Below, piece by piece: positions 16,330-25,451 of a DNA stretch of 46,731 nucleotides. The stretch's first letter is position 1. Every line of letters begins with the position of its first letter. The DNA is taken from positions 1-46,731 of the forward strand of contig JAAETH010000082.1 of assembly GCA_024228575.1 (NCBI GenBank), read 5' to 3'. The notes under the pieces were generated by a model. The model was not told where the DNA came from. It saw only the letters and a program-made list of their open reading frames with translations, and did not search any database. Source of the DNA: Actinomycetes bacterium (GTDB lineage: Bacteria; Actinomycetota; Acidimicrobiia; Acidimicrobiales; Poriferisodalaceae). Both the position numbers and the translations under genes were made by a program.

Positions 16330-17139
16330 AGCCGGCCCATCCAGCGATTCACTCGCCTTCCACGCGAGGTAGCGGCGGCCCCGCTTCTCGAGGGTCAGCT
16401 CGATGTCGAAGGTGGTGCTCAGATCCTCAGCGTTCATCACATCGGCGATCGGCCCGCTGCGGACAGGCCTGCCGTTTCGCAGCAATAGGGCATGGGTGAA
16501 GCCGGGCGGAATCTCGTCCGTGTGATGGGTGATCAGGACCATCGGGGGTGTCGCTGGATCGGCCGCGAGGTTCGAGAGGCTCGACACCAGTTGTTCGCGT
16601 CCCCCGAGGTCGAGGCCCGCTGTTGGCTCGTCGAGCACCAACAGTCCGGGACTTGTCATGAGTGTGCGAGCCAGCAGCACGCGCTGGGTCTCTCCCGACG
16701 AAAGTGAACCGAAGTCGCGATCGACGAACCGTTCGCACCCGAGCTGAGCCAAACAGTCGACGGCTCTGGCCCTGTCTGCGTCGTCGTAGTGATGCCACCA
16801 GGGTTCGAGGGCGGCGTTCTTGGCGGTCATGACAACATCGGCCACCTTCAGAGAGGGCCTCAGCTGTGCACGAAACGCTGCGCTCGCCACTCCGATGTGT
16901 TTGCGAAGTTCGCGAACATCGCACTCGCCCCACCGTTGGCCGAGAACCTCGACCGTTCCAGTGGACGGGAACCTGTAGAGCGTCAGGATCCGAACGAGCG
17001 ATGTTTTGCCCGATCCGTTCGGTCCGAGTACGACCCAATGTGAGCCTGGCTCGATATCGAGGTCCATCGGACCCAAGACCGTTCGTGGACCGTAGACAAC
17101 GGAGACGTCGCGCAGCCGCGCTGTCGGGTTCTCGCTCAC
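16306..17139 (-). CDS. ABC transporter ATP-binding protein
   Basis: This is a 277-aa stand-alone nucleotide-binding subunit. GPNGSGKTS near residue 44 is Walker A, LSSGETQRVLLARTL is the signature (LSSGE in place of LSGGQ), LLVLDEPTAGLD is Walker B with the catalytic glutamate, and ITHHTDEIPPGF holds the switch histidine. The pattern is close to ModF/YbbA-like or iron-type ATPases. No permease gene adjoins it, so its partner is unknown. The GTG at 17139 (VSENPTARL) is preferred to the TTG at 17157. The TetR gene lies 52 bp upstream in the same direction, so the two may be cotranscribed. Confidence 0.85.
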   Translation of the reverse strand: MSENPTARLRDVSVVYGPRTVLGPMDLDIEPGSHWVVLGPNGSGKTSLVRILTLYRFPSTGTVEVLGQRWGECDVRELRKHIGVASAAFRAQLRPSLKVADVVMTAKNAALEPWWHHYDDADRARAVDCLAQLGCERFVDRDFGSLSSGETQRVLLARTLMTSPGLLVLDEPTAGLDLGGREQLVSSLSNLAADPATPPMVLITHHTDEIPPGFTHALLLRNGRPVRSGPIADVMNAEDLSTTFDIELTLEKRGRRYLAWKASESLDGPALGGRQCP

Positions 17140-17191
17140 CCGGTCAGGGTGCCACAACCAGCCGGCCGTGGAGACACTGCCAGCGTCTTGC

Positions 17192-17854
17192 TCAGTCCCC
17201 TGTGTTGATCAAGACCGTTTCGGCGCTCGGCCACTCGGTTGGGATCGGGAGTTGGTTCGCCCACTCGACCTCGGAGTCGATGACAGCTTCATCGAAGCCC
17301 ATCGCTCCGAGCAGCGAACTCACGGCGAGTTCGATGCGCCCTGGCATCGAGGATCCGAGGTCGCCGGCGTTCAGGGATCGGAGCAACTCGCACACGAGGG
17401 CGTCGAAGACCCGCACGCGCCACACTTGCTCGGCCGTTTCGGCGTCGGGGAAGGCCGCGGCGGCCATTTCGTGAACTTGAGGTGCGATCTCGGGTGTCGG
17501 GAAGTAGCGCGCATCGCCTATGGCCACCAACGCAGCCAGCCAGGTCGGATCGACGGCACCGTGTTGGATCATCGTGACCGCAACGGCGGCTATCGAGCGC
17601 GAAAAGGTGAACTCGTCGCCGATCATCTCGCGGGTGGACAGCTGAAGCGCCTGGGTTTCGACTTCGGCGAGCGCTTCGAGCGCAGCCGCCTTGTCGGCGA
17701 AGTGGTTGTAGAACGTCCCGATCGCCACGTCGGCCCGTTCGGTCACCCCGCCGACAGTGATCTCGTCGGCTCCGACCTCTGCAAGTTCGCATCGCAACGC
17801 GGACAGCAGGTCGAGATGTGTCTTCAGTCTCCGTCTGTCGGCACGGTTTGTCAT
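17192..17854 (-). CDS. TetR family transcriptional regulator
   Basis: This 220-aa DNA-binding repressor has an N-terminal helix-turn-helix: ITVGGVTERADVAIGTFYNHFADKAAALEAL at about residues 32-62 is a classic TetR recognition region. The C-terminal ligand and dimer domain (about 75-220) is variable, as usual. It probably senses a small hydrophobic compound. It lies upstream of an ABC ATPase gene and downstream-facing from no other close gene, so it could control the ATPase; the target is inference. Confidence 0.88.
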   Translation of the reverse strand: MTNRADRRRLKTHLDLLSALRCELAEVGADEITVGGVTERADVAIGTFYNHFADKAAALEALAEVETQALQLSTREMIGDEFTFSRSIAAVAVTMIQHGAVDPTWLAALVAIGDARYFPTPEIAPQVHEMAAAAFPDAETAEQVWRVRVFDALVCELLRSLNAGDLGSSMPGRIELAVSSLLGAMGFDEAVIDSEVEWANQLPIPTEWPSAETVLINTGD

Positions 17855-17959
17855 GAGGTTCCCATCGCTCCACCGAATGACCGTGCTACCACATGAACAT
17901 GCCGAGTCTCCATGACGCGGGGCTTCATTCGTGCGCGTCTCGTCAGACGTGAACTCGGC

Positions 17960-19873
17960 TCACCTTCCACCGTGTGATTCCCACGTGGCGAACATGTCCG
18001 CGTAGCGGCCACCCGAAGCCACGAGTTCGTCGTGACTTCCTAGCTCGACGACGGCACCATCTTCGATGACTGCTATGCGGTCGGCCTTGCGTGCCGTCGC
18101 CAGCCGATGGGCGATGATGACTGCGGTTCTGCCCTCGAGAAGGCTGTCGAGGGCAGACTCGATTCGTGCTTCGGATCTCAAGTCCAGAGATGACGTTGCC
18201 TCATCGAGCACGAGGACCCTCGGGTGGGCGAGGAAGGCACGCGCCAGGGCGAGAAGCTGGCGTTCGCCACCGGACAGCGACAGGCCACGTTCGTGAACCG
18301 CAGAGTCGAGCCCGTCGCCAAGCTGCTCGACCAGGTCGCCCAGACCGACGAGCTGGATCGCTTCCAGCAGTTCTGCATCGGAAGCCTCGGGGTTCGCGAA
18401 ACCGAGGTTGTCGCGGATCGTGCCGTTGAACAGGAACGGCTCTTGTGGGACGACACCGAGCTGGGTGCGCAGCGACTCGAGCGTGACATCGGCCAGGCGG
18501 TGACCGTCGATGAGACACTCGCCTTTCGTCGGGTCGTGGAAGCGGGTGATGAGCTTGGCGACCGTGCTCTTCCCCGCTCCCGTTTCGCCGACCAGCGCTA
18601 TCGTCTCGCCAGCCTCGATCGTGAGGCTCACATGACTCAGCACCTCAACTGCTGGGTCGTATCCGAACGTGACGTCGACGAGTTCGATCTGCCCTTCGAT
18701 CGGTGGAAGTTCGTAGGCGTCTGGCTTCTGGGCCACCGATGGCTCGGTGTCGAGCACCTCACTCAGTTTCCGCAGAGCCGCCGTTCCCTGCTGGTAGGTG
18801 TTGTAGAGCTGAACGAGTTGCTGGATCGGTGCGAAGAACACGGTCACGTACAACACGAAGGCGGCGAGCTCGCCGAGTTCGAGGCGACCGTCGAGCACGG
18901 CCTTGCCGCCGATGGCCAGCACCACCGCCTGGGCGATGGTCCCGATCGCTTCGGAGCCCGGACCGTAGACCGTTCCGATCTTGGCCGTGTATACATTTGC
19001 CTCGCGATAGCCGGCGACGATCTCTCGGTGAACATCTGCGTTGTGCCGGCGGCGATTCAGGGCGGTCACGACCCGGATTCCTGCAAGGTTCTCGGACAGG
19101 TCGGCCAGAACCGCAGCAATCCGGTCTCTTACGTCGTCGTAGCCGCTTTCGGAAACCCTTCTGAACCACAACGTCAGGGCGACCAGAGGTGGAACGACGA
19201 TGCCGATCACGATGGCAGCGAGGGCCGGGTCGTACCAGAACAGGATCACGGTCACGGCGACGAGCGTGAGCGCCTGCATGAACAGGTTGGTGAAGCCGTC
19301 GATGACCAGCTGGGTTACCGCGTCGATGTCGCTCGTCATGCGGCTGAGCAGTACGCCGGCCTTCGACTCGGTGTACCAGTCGAGTGACAGACGCTGGAAA
19401 TGGCTGAACACCCTGACTCTCAGCGAATACATGACCGCTTCGCCGAGGTTCGAAGCGAACAGGATTCGGGCCCGGTTGACAACGGCGTTCAACACCACGA
19501 TGCCGATGTACGCGATGACGACCTGAACCAGAACTGCCTTGTCGCGGGGAATGACCGCCTTGTCGATGCCGAGCTGGGTGAGCATCGGGCCGAGCTGCAT
19601 GGTGATCGTCTCGACGGCCAGAAGCAGTACTGCGAACGCCAGGGCGACCCGCCGCCCCGCGAACAGACGGCCGATGGTCAACTTCGAAGGGCCAGGGTGA
19701 ACTGGATCGAAGTCGACGATCGGTTCTGGATGGTCGGGTTCGTCGGCCAGGACGGCGTCGGCCATCTCCTGTAGTTCGGAGGGCACGCCGGCGAAGGGCA
19801 GACCAGCGGCTGCGGAGGATTGGGTTCCCGAGGGGCCGGCAAAGGGAGATCCGGCAGGTGGGCCCATGGCCAT
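17960..19873 (-). CDS. ABC exporter half-transporter with canonical ATPase site
   Basis: This 637-aa protein fuses a six-helix exporter domain (about residues 80-360) to a nucleotide-binding domain (about 395-637). GETGAGKST is Walker A, VVPQEPFLF the Q-loop, LSLSGGERQLLALARAF the signature, VLVLDEATSSLD Walker B with glutamate, and IIAHRL the switch histidine: all canonical. Residues 1-70 are an extra Gly/Pro/Ala-rich cytoplasmic leader. The ATG at 19873 shares its A with the TGA of the upstream ABC gene (TGATG), so both halves are translationally coupled and probably form a heterodimer. Substrate could be a drug or lipid; the MarR gene at the operon head favours efflux. Confidence 0.92.
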   Translation of the reverse strand: MAMGPPAGSPFAGPSGTQSSAAAGLPFAGVPSELQEMADAVLADEPDHPEPIVDFDPVHPGPSKLTIGRLFAGRRVALAFAVLLLAVETITMQLGPMLTQLGIDKAVIPRDKAVLVQVVIAYIGIVVLNAVVNRARILFASNLGEAVMYSLRVRVFSHFQRLSLDWYTESKAGVLLSRMTSDIDAVTQLVIDGFTNLFMQALTLVAVTVILFWYDPALAAIVIGIVVPPLVALTLWFRRVSESGYDDVRDRIAAVLADLSENLAGIRVVTALNRRRHNADVHREIVAGYREANVYTAKIGTVYGPGSEAIGTIAQAVVLAIGGKAVLDGRLELGELAAFVLYVTVFFAPIQQLVQLYNTYQQGTAALRKLSEVLDTEPSVAQKPDAYELPPIEGQIELVDVTFGYDPAVEVLSHVSLTIEAGETIALVGETGAGKSTVAKLITRFHDPTKGECLIDGHRLADVTLESLRTQLGVVPQEPFLFNGTIRDNLGFANPEASDAELLEAIQLVGLGDLVEQLGDGLDSAVHERGLSLSGGERQLLALARAFLAHPRVLVLDEATSSLDLRSEARIESALDSLLEGRTAVIIAHRLATARKADRIAVIEDGAVVELGSHDELVASGGRYADMFATWESHGGR

Positions 19874-21645
19874 CAGAGGGCCTCGATCTCGCTGTCGAGT
19901 ACCGCCCGATAGCGGGGCTCGGATTTGAGCAGATCACGATGGGTGCCCACGGCCACCACCTCTCCGTCGTCGATCAAGATGACGCGATCCGCCAGGGCGA
20001 TCGTCGACAATCGGTGGGCTATCACGATGGTCGTGCGGTTCGACAGCAGGTTCTCGAGTCCGGCATGAATGTCGGCCTCGACCTGAACATCGATGGCGCT
20101 CGTGGCGTCGTCGAGCACGACGATGGGGGGATTGGCGAGCAGCACGCGGGCGATCGTGATGCGTTGGCGTTGGCCACCAGAGAGGTCGTATCCGCGCTCG
20201 CCGACCTCGGTGTCGTAGCCGTCTTCGAGGGCGCAGATGAAGTCGTGGGCCCTCGCAGCTCGTGCTGCTTCGATCACCTCTGAGCGTGTTGCGGTCGGTC
20301 TGGCGTAGGCGATGTTGTCGTGAAGCGAGGCCGAGAACAGGAATGGTTCGTCGGGAACGAGGCCGATGGTATTTCGCAGGCTTGACATGGTCACATCACG
20401 GATGTCGGTGCCGTCGATTTGCACCGCGCCGCTGGCAACGTCGTAGAAGCGGAGCAACAGCCGTGGAATGGTCGACTTGCCGCTGCCTGTTGGTCCGACG
20501 ATGGCGACTCGTTCACCCGGCTCGATCGTGAGGCTCAGATCGTGAAGGACCCTGACCGGGTCATCGATCGTCGCGCCGCCGATCGTCTCGGCTCCATACG
20601 AGAAGCTGACGTTCTCGAACACGATCCGTCCCTCGGCTTCCACCAGGTCGAAGGCGCCCGGACGTTCGACAACGCTCGGTGCCTCGTCGAGGACCTCGAA
20701 GATGCGCCCTGCCGAGGCCTTGGCCCGCTGGGCCAACATGATGATCATGCCGAGGAACCGGAACGGTGTCTGTAATACGACGATGTAGACGTTGAAAGCG
20801 ACCAGGTCGCCGATTGTGAGCTGCTCGTCGATCACCTTGAGGCCGCCGTACAGAAGCACCATCGCCAGCCCCAGCCGTGGCAGGTTCTCGATGATCGGGT
20901 TGTGATTGGCTCTGCCTCGTTGCATCTCGAGGTTTGCCCACTTGAGGCGTTGGGCGGCTCTGGCCAGAGCCTTGATCTGACGACGTTCGGCTGCGAACGA
21001 CTTGACGACCCTGACCCCGTTTACGTTCTCGTCGACCACGGTCGCAACTTCGGCCATACGTCCCTGCACGATCCACGACTGGGGGAACATGATGTTCCTG
21101 AGCCGCTGGCCGGCCATGAAGATGAAGGGCATTGGCGTCAGCGCAACCAGGGTGAGCACGACGTCGATGCGGAACATGATGACAAGTGCCAGAGTGAAGC
21201 TCAGCAACTGCACAGCCATCATCGGTGCAAACGCGAAGAACATTTGGATCGATCGGATGTCGCTGTTGGCGCGGCTGATGATCTGGCCGGACTGGACCCG
21301 ATCGAAAAAGGCGAACGACAGCCTTGACAGGTGGTCCTGCAGCATCGTGCGCATCTGGAACTCGAGCCGGAAGGCGGTGGTGTACAGGCCGTAGCGGTAC
21401 GCGAAAGTCAAGATGGACCGGACGAGGCCGACAGCGATGAGGAGTGCGACCAGAGGCCAGAGTGCCCGGGTTCGTTCATCGAGAGCGTTGTCGATCGCAC
21501 TGCGCAATATGAGGGGGATCGTGACCCCGAGACACATGGCGCCGATGGCGGTCAGGATCGACCAGGTGAGCCGGTGACGATGGGTAGCCAACAGGGGCCC
21601 CAGACGTCGTATCCAGCCGCGGTCAGGCGGTGCGACCCAGATCAT
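19873..21645 (-). CDS. ABC exporter half-transporter with degenerate ATPase site
   Basis: This 590-aa partner of the 17960 gene has six membrane helices in residues about 25-310 and an ATPase domain from about 345. Walker A (GPTGSGKST), signature (LSGGQRQRITIARVL) and the switch histidine (IAHRL) are intact. However, the Q-loop glutamine is Asp (VPDEPFLF, near 430) and the catalytic glutamate is Asp (VVLDDATSAID, near 510). This asymmetry is known from heterodimeric exporters such as TM287/288 and LmrCD. The ATG at 21645 overlaps the MarR stop as ATGA, which fixes the start; the frame open to 22218 is antisense to marR and not real. Confidence 0.92.
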   Translation of the reverse strand: MIWVAPPDRGWIRRLGPLLATHRHRLTWSILTAIGAMCLGVTIPLILRSAIDNALDERTRALWPLVALLIAVGLVRSILTFAYRYGLYTTAFRLEFQMRTMLQDHLSRLSFAFFDRVQSGQIISRANSDIRSIQMFFAFAPMMAVQLLSFTLALVIMFRIDVVLTLVALTPMPFIFMAGQRLRNIMFPQSWIVQGRMAEVATVVDENVNGVRVVKSFAAERRQIKALARAAQRLKWANLEMQRGRANHNPIIENLPRLGLAMVLLYGGLKVIDEQLTIGDLVAFNVYIVVLQTPFRFLGMIIMLAQRAKASAGRIFEVLDEAPSVVERPGAFDLVEAEGRIVFENVSFSYGAETIGGATIDDPVRVLHDLSLTIEPGERVAIVGPTGSGKSTIPRLLLRFYDVASGAVQIDGTDIRDVTMSSLRNTIGLVPDEPFLFSASLHDNIAYARPTATRSEVIEAARAARAHDFICALEDGYDTEVGERGYDLSGGQRQRITIARVLLANPPIVVLDDATSAIDVQVEADIHAGLENLLSNRTTIVIAHRLSTIALADRVILIDDGEVVAVGTHRDLLKSEPRYRAVLDSEIEAL

Positions 21646-22109
21646 TGAAGGTGAGCGTCGCGCCACGCGTCGAGTAGATCGACCCAGCCAGCGAGTGTTT
21701 CGACTATTTCGGGATTGGGCGAGGAGTCTCTGCCCTTGGCCAACTCGACCAATCGTTTGGCTGCTACGCGCCGTCCCTCGGCCAACGCCGTGACACCGGC
21801 TGGGGTGATAGCCAGGTGAACCCGACGCCGATCGTTTTCGTCGGGAGTCCGCTGCACCAGGCTTCGGCTCGCCAGACCATCGACCAGGGCGGTCAGCGAG
21901 GGCGGTTTGATCTGGGCTTTCCTCGCCAGCTCGCTCGCGACATCGGTGCCTCGTTCGAGGTGGAGCAGTAGGCGGAATTGGGGGAGGGTCAGGTCGGCTT
22001 GAGCGAGGGTGCGTTCGAGATGGCGCGCCAACCGCGCGCCCGCCTCGACCGCTCTCAGGGTTGTTTCGTCGATCGACGTGTCCGGCGACATTCCCAGCAC
22101 AGTAGTCAC
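21642..22109 (-). CDS. MarR family transcriptional regulator
   Basis: This 155-aa winged-helix repressor has the usual MarR order: a first helix (RAVEAGARLARHLERTLAQ), the recognition region (ASELARKAQIKPPSLTALVDGLASRSLV, about 57-84) and the wing (RTPDENDRRRVHLAITPAG, about 86-104) with the conserved D-x-R-R. It heads an operon with two ABC half-transporters, its stop overlapping the first as ATGA. It therefore probably represses this exporter and responds to an exported compound. Start GTG 22109 or ATG 22091; the second gives a more typical length before the first helix. Confidence 0.9.
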   Translation of the reverse strand: MTTVLGMSPDTSIDETTLRAVEAGARLARHLERTLAQADLTLPQFRLLLHLERGTDVASELARKAQIKPPSLTALVDGLASRSLVQRTPDENDRRRVHLAITPAGVTALAEGRRVAAKRLVELAKGRDSSPNPEIVETLAGWVDLLDAWRDAHLQ

Positions 22110-22195
22110 ATGCGGCGCGAACGACCCCCTCGGTCCGAGACGCCGCTGGCCCGCTACGCTCAGGTGTCATCGGTAGCTGGCTTGGATTCGCTGCG

Positions 22196-23524
22196 GTGCT
22201 GGTGCTCATCGCGTTCAACGCTCTGTTCGTCGCGGGCGAGTTCGCGCTCGTCGCAGCGGACGCAGCGAAGATCGACGCCCTCGGGAACGCCGGAGCGCGT
22301 CGCGCCCATCTCGTCGCCTCTTTGCGGAGCCGCCTCAGCTACCACCTTTCGGGTGCCCAACTCGGAATCACGGTCTCTTCCCTCGTGCTCGGCTTCATAG
22401 CCAAGGACACGATCGGTTCCTACCTCGGTGCCATTCCGGGCATCGAGGCGGACGCGACGCTGGGGACCGTGCTGGCTCTTCTGGTCGCTACCGTGGCCCA
22501 GCTGTTGTTCGGCGAACTGATCCCGAAGAACCTCGCCATCGCCAGACCGGAAGGGGTCGCCCTGTTCCTTTCGCCGGTGCTGACTACCTACGGGAAGTTG
22601 GCACGCCCGATCATCCGGTCTTTCGACGCGTCGGCGAATTGGATGGTTCGGCGGCTGGGCATCGAGCCGGCGGAGGAACTCTCGACGACGCGGTCGCGCG
22701 AGGAGATCGCCTACGTGATTCGCAACAGCAGCGTGCACGGCACGATGGACGACGACGTTCTCGTGCGGCTCGAACGGGTCATCCGGTTCGGCAACCGAGA
22801 TGTTGCCGATGTGTTGATTCCCAGGGCCGATGTTGTGGCGATCGCTGCCGACGCAGCTCTTTCCGACCTCAGTTCGTTGTCGATCGAGACCGGGCGATCG
22901 CGGTTCCCGGTCATCGGAGACGATCTCGACGACATCCAGGGTGTTGTTGAGGTGACCGACGTGTTGGCCGTCGAACTGGGTCAACGTGACGCGGCCACGG
23001 TGGGAGGAATCGCCAGAGAAGCACTGGTGGTTCCAGAGGGTCGGCCCCTCGATCGTCTTCTCGACGACTTCCGCAACGCCGTCAGCCGCTTCGCCGTCGT
23101 GATCGACGAACACGGTGGGACCGCGGGAATCGTGACCCTCGAGGACCTGCTCGAGGAGCTGGTCGGGGAAATCGACGACGAATACGACGAGGTCGCCACC
23201 ACCCCCACCCGCAGGGCGGGAACCCTCGAGGTCGAGGCATCCCTGCACCTCGACGATGTCGCCGACCTGATCGGAGAAGCCCTTCCCGATGGACCGTACG
23301 AGACCATCGGTGGCTTCGCGCTGTGGTTGGCGGGTCGCATCCCCGGGGTTGGCGAGCGGCTCACGTGGAACGACTGGGCGTTTGATGTGCTCGAGGCCGA
23401 TCGCCGTCGCGTTTCGAAGCTGGCGATTCGTCACGACCCGTCTCAGTCGCCGCAGGACATCGAGCCGGACCAGGACATCGAGCCAGACCAGGACATCGAG
23501 CCAGACGACGGTGCACGCCGGTGA
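22196..23524 (+). CDS. CNNM/CBS-domain membrane protein (HlyC/CorC family)
   Basis: This 442-aa protein has the CNNM transmembrane domain (Pfam PF01595) in residues about 1-160, with NALFVAGEFALVAAD at the start and FGELIPKN in the middle. A CBS pair follows (about 190-310; FRNAVSRFAVVIDEHGGTAGIVTLEDLLEELVGEI is the second CBS end), then a C-terminal CorC_HlyC domain (about 325-410). Such proteins are linked to Mg/Co efflux or magnesium handling. The last residues hold three copies of DIEPDQ encoded by an 18-bp tandem repeat. The GTG at 22196 is the first usable start in frame but gives a short first helix. Its stop overlaps the next CNNM gene (GTGA). Confidence 0.88.
   Translation: MLVLIAFNALFVAGEFALVAADAAKIDALGNAGARRAHLVASLRSRLSYHLSGAQLGITVSSLVLGFIAKDTIGSYLGAIPGIEADATLGTVLALLVATVAQLLFGELIPKNLAIARPEGVALFLSPVLTTYGKLARPIIRSFDASANWMVRRLGIEPAEELSTTRSREEIAYVIRNSSVHGTMDDDVLVRLERVIRFGNRDVADVLIPRADVVAIAADAALSDLSSLSIETGRSRFPVIGDDLDDIQGVVEVTDVLAVELGQRDAATVGGIAREALVVPEGRPLDRLLDDFRNAVSRFAVVIDEHGGTAGIVTLEDLLEELVGEIDDEYDEVATTPTRRAGTLEVEASLHLDDVADLIGEALPDGPYETIGGFALWLAGRIPGVGERLTWNDWAFDVLEADRRRVSKLAIRHDPSQSPQDIEPDQDIEPDQDIEPDDGARR
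23453..23506. repeat. 18-bp tandem repeat, 3 copies, in frame
   Basis: Units at 23453-23470, 23471-23488 and 23489-23506 differ by one base (the first has gac after ccg). Each encodes QDIEPD in the acidic tail of the first CNNM protein. Confidence 0.95.
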
Positions 23525-24558
23525 CCGCTGTACTCCTGCTGGCCAGCATCGTGCTGATCCTGATCAACGGTTTCTTCGTGGCGGTCGAGTTTGCCGCACT
23601 CGGGGCGAGGAGGGCCGAGATCGATGCGAGGGCGGCCGAGGGCAATCGGGTCGCTCTGGTGGCTCAGGGCCTTCAGGCCAATCTGGGTCAGACTCTCGGT
23701 GCGGCTCAACTAGGAATCACCATGGCGTCGCTGCTGGTCGGCATGATCGCGGAGCCGACCATCGCCCACGAGATCGAGCCGGCGATAGAAGCGCTCGGAG
23801 GCGGAGAAACACTCACTCACACACTCGGATTTGCAATCGCGCTGGGAATTGTCGCCTTCCTCCACATGGTTGTCGGCGAGATGGTTCCCAAGAGCATGTC
23901 GATAGCTGCGCCCGAGACATCGCTCGCCATCCTCGCAGTACCCATGAGGGCATTTGTGTTGCTGGTGTCGCCTCTCAACTCGGTGCTCATCGTGATGTCG
24001 AATCTGTTTCTTCGGATGATTCGGGTCGAGCCTCGAAGTGAGTTGGCCGAAGCGGCCACGACCGCCGAATTGTTGTCGATGGTCGACCACTCGGCCCAGG
24101 AGGGGCTCATCGACAGCGACGATGTCACGCTCATCGCCGCGGCGGTGCGTTTCGGCCAACGGACCGCCGAAGACCTGATGGTGCCCTTGAGCGAGGTCGA
24201 CGCGGTGCCGATCTCGGCGTCTGCGGCCGAGGTCGAGCAGGCGATGGTCGACACCAACCACGCAAGGCTGGTGGTCTACGAGGACTCGATCGAAGCGGTC
24301 CGAGGGTTTGTGCACGGAAAGGACCTGTTGCACCTCACGGCCGCCTCACGTCGCGCTCCGCTCAGGCAGACCCATGTCAGGCCGATGGTGAGGATTCCGG
24401 TGGGTACGACACTTCCCGAAGTGTTGCTGGCCATGCGTCGTTCGCGAATTCATCTCGGGTTGGTCGTCGATGAGAGCCGTTCGATCGGGGTGGTGAACCT
24501 CGACAGGGTTCTGGCGGAGCTGGTCACCGCCGACACCTCCGACGATGACGGTGACTGA
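23521..24558 (+). CDS. CNNM/CBS-domain membrane protein, shorter paralogue
   Basis: This 345-aa protein starts with INGFFVAVEFAALGARRAEID, the CNNM signature, and has HMVVGEMVPKSMSIAAPE near residue 118, so the transmembrane domain covers about 1-165. A CBS pair follows (about 190-340, ending LGLVVDESRSIGVVNLDRVLAELV). It lacks the CorC_HlyC C-terminal domain of its neighbour. The GTG overlaps the neighbour's stop as GTGA, so the two are translated together and may form a heterodimer. Ion handling is a family-based guess. Confidence 0.88.
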   Translation: MTAVLLLASIVLILINGFFVAVEFAALGARRAEIDARAAEGNRVALVAQGLQANLGQTLGAAQLGITMASLLVGMIAEPTIAHEIEPAIEALGGGETLTHTLGFAIALGIVAFLHMVVGEMVPKSMSIAAPETSLAILAVPMRAFVLLVSPLNSVLIVMSNLFLRMIRVEPRSELAEAATTAELLSMVDHSAQEGLIDSDDVTLIAAAVRFGQRTAEDLMVPLSEVDAVPISASAAEVEQAMVDTNHARLVVYEDSIEAVRGFVHGKDLLHLTAASRRAPLRQTHVRPMVRIPVGTTLPEVLLAMRRSRIHLGLVVDESRSIGVVNLDRVLAELVTADTSDDDGD

Positions 24559-25396
24559 GACCGATCCGACAACCCGAGCTCGATCTCGGGTCTGGCGTGC
24601 CGCCTACCTCTCGGCGATGTTGATACTCACCCTGATCGTCGGTTCTTCGACACTCGACACGGTTGCCGGTGGTTCGGTCGCCGGCTGGTTCGGTCGCAAT
24701 TCCGAAGCCTGGGTTCTCGCCCTGTTGATTCCACTCCAATGGGAGCTCTTCGCTTCGCGGTTCGATCCACATGTTCCGGTCGCAGGCGCCGAGGCCCGCT
24801 TTCGATCTCGCCTACCCGTCGCCATCTGGCTATTGGCCATGTTGGCGGCCACGATCGTGCTGCAAACGGACTCGTTCGCTTCGACTGTCGGGATGCCAAG
24901 CCGGTTTGTGACATGGGGAGAGGCATTCCTGGCCACCGCGGTGGTGACCCTCTACCTGGCGTGGAGTCGCGGGTACCTGGGAAGCCGCGAGCCCAACGGG
25001 ATCGGGCACCGTGGAGGTGCGCCGACGAAAGGAGCGAAGGAGCGGTTGCTGTTCTACCTCGTTCTGGTCCTGTACGCCCTCGTCGCGTACAGCGACCTCG
25101 AGGTCGGTTGGCTGCGACAAAACGCCGAGGCCCACGCCGCGATGTTGATCATTCCGCTCTGGTTCGACGTGGTGGCTCCACACCGTTGGGTGAGATCGCT
25201 GGTTGTACACGTGGCTTGGTACACGTTCTTGATCGCAGTTCCGCTGATAGCGAGTTCGGAGGTCTTCGAGCGGGGCGTGTTCGTCGGGTCGGCGTTCGAG
25301 AGTGCATCTATCTGGTTGGGTCGGACCACCGAGGCGTATCTGGCCGGAGCCCTGATCTCCACCTATTTCTGGGTCTGGCGTCGCGGCGGGCCATGA
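24545..25396 (+). CDS. Hypothetical six-helix membrane protein
   Basis: This 283-aa protein overlaps the second CNNM gene by 14 bp, so it belongs to that operon. Hydrophobic segments lie near residues 20-40, 55-70, 90-108, 123-142, 160-180, 195-212, 218-238 and 258-278, giving six to eight spans. Between two spans is a basic loop (REPNGIGHRGGAPTKGAKER). I do not recognise a family. The coupling to two CNNM proteins suggests a role in the same membrane process, but nothing in the sequence shows a transport motif. Confidence 0.7.
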   Translation: MTVTETDPTTRARSRVWRAAYLSAMLILTLIVGSSTLDTVAGGSVAGWFGRNSEAWVLALLIPLQWELFASRFDPHVPVAGAEARFRSRLPVAIWLLAMLAATIVLQTDSFASTVGMPSRFVTWGEAFLATAVVTLYLAWSRGYLGSREPNGIGHRGGAPTKGAKERLLFYLVLVLYALVAYSDLEVGWLRQNAEAHAAMLIIPLWFDVVAPHRWVRSLVVHVAWYTFLIAVPLIASSEVFERGVFVGSAFESASIWLGRTTEAYLAGALISTYFWVWRRGGP

Positions 25397-25410
25397 CGCG
25401 TGTTTTTCAC

Positions 25411-25441
25411 TCACCCAGGGTGACCGCCTACCCCTGGGTGG
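25411..25441. promoter_or_regulatory. Dyad TCACCCAGGGTGA plus a second, inverted copy
   Basis: TCACCCAGGGTGA (25411-25423) is a perfect 13-bp dyad. A related block TACCCCTGGGTGG lies at 25429-25441, centred 18 bp away. Together, CACCCAGGG (25412-25420) and CCCTGGGTG (25432-25440) form a 9-bp stem with an 11-nt loop. It lies 30-55 bp before the M23 start. It could be a pair of operator sites or a hairpin; there is no downstream U-run, so a simple terminator is unlikely. Confidence 0.45.
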
Positions 25442-25451
25442 CTACAGGGCG

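Noticed and set aside
21646-22218. N-terminal extension of the ABC exporter
   Set aside because: It is out of phase with and opposite to the marR coding frame, is rich in Arg/Pro, and the ATGA overlap gives a better start.
25412-25440. Rho-independent terminator
   Set aside because: The stem is good, but no U-run follows it; the T-run lies on the wrong side.
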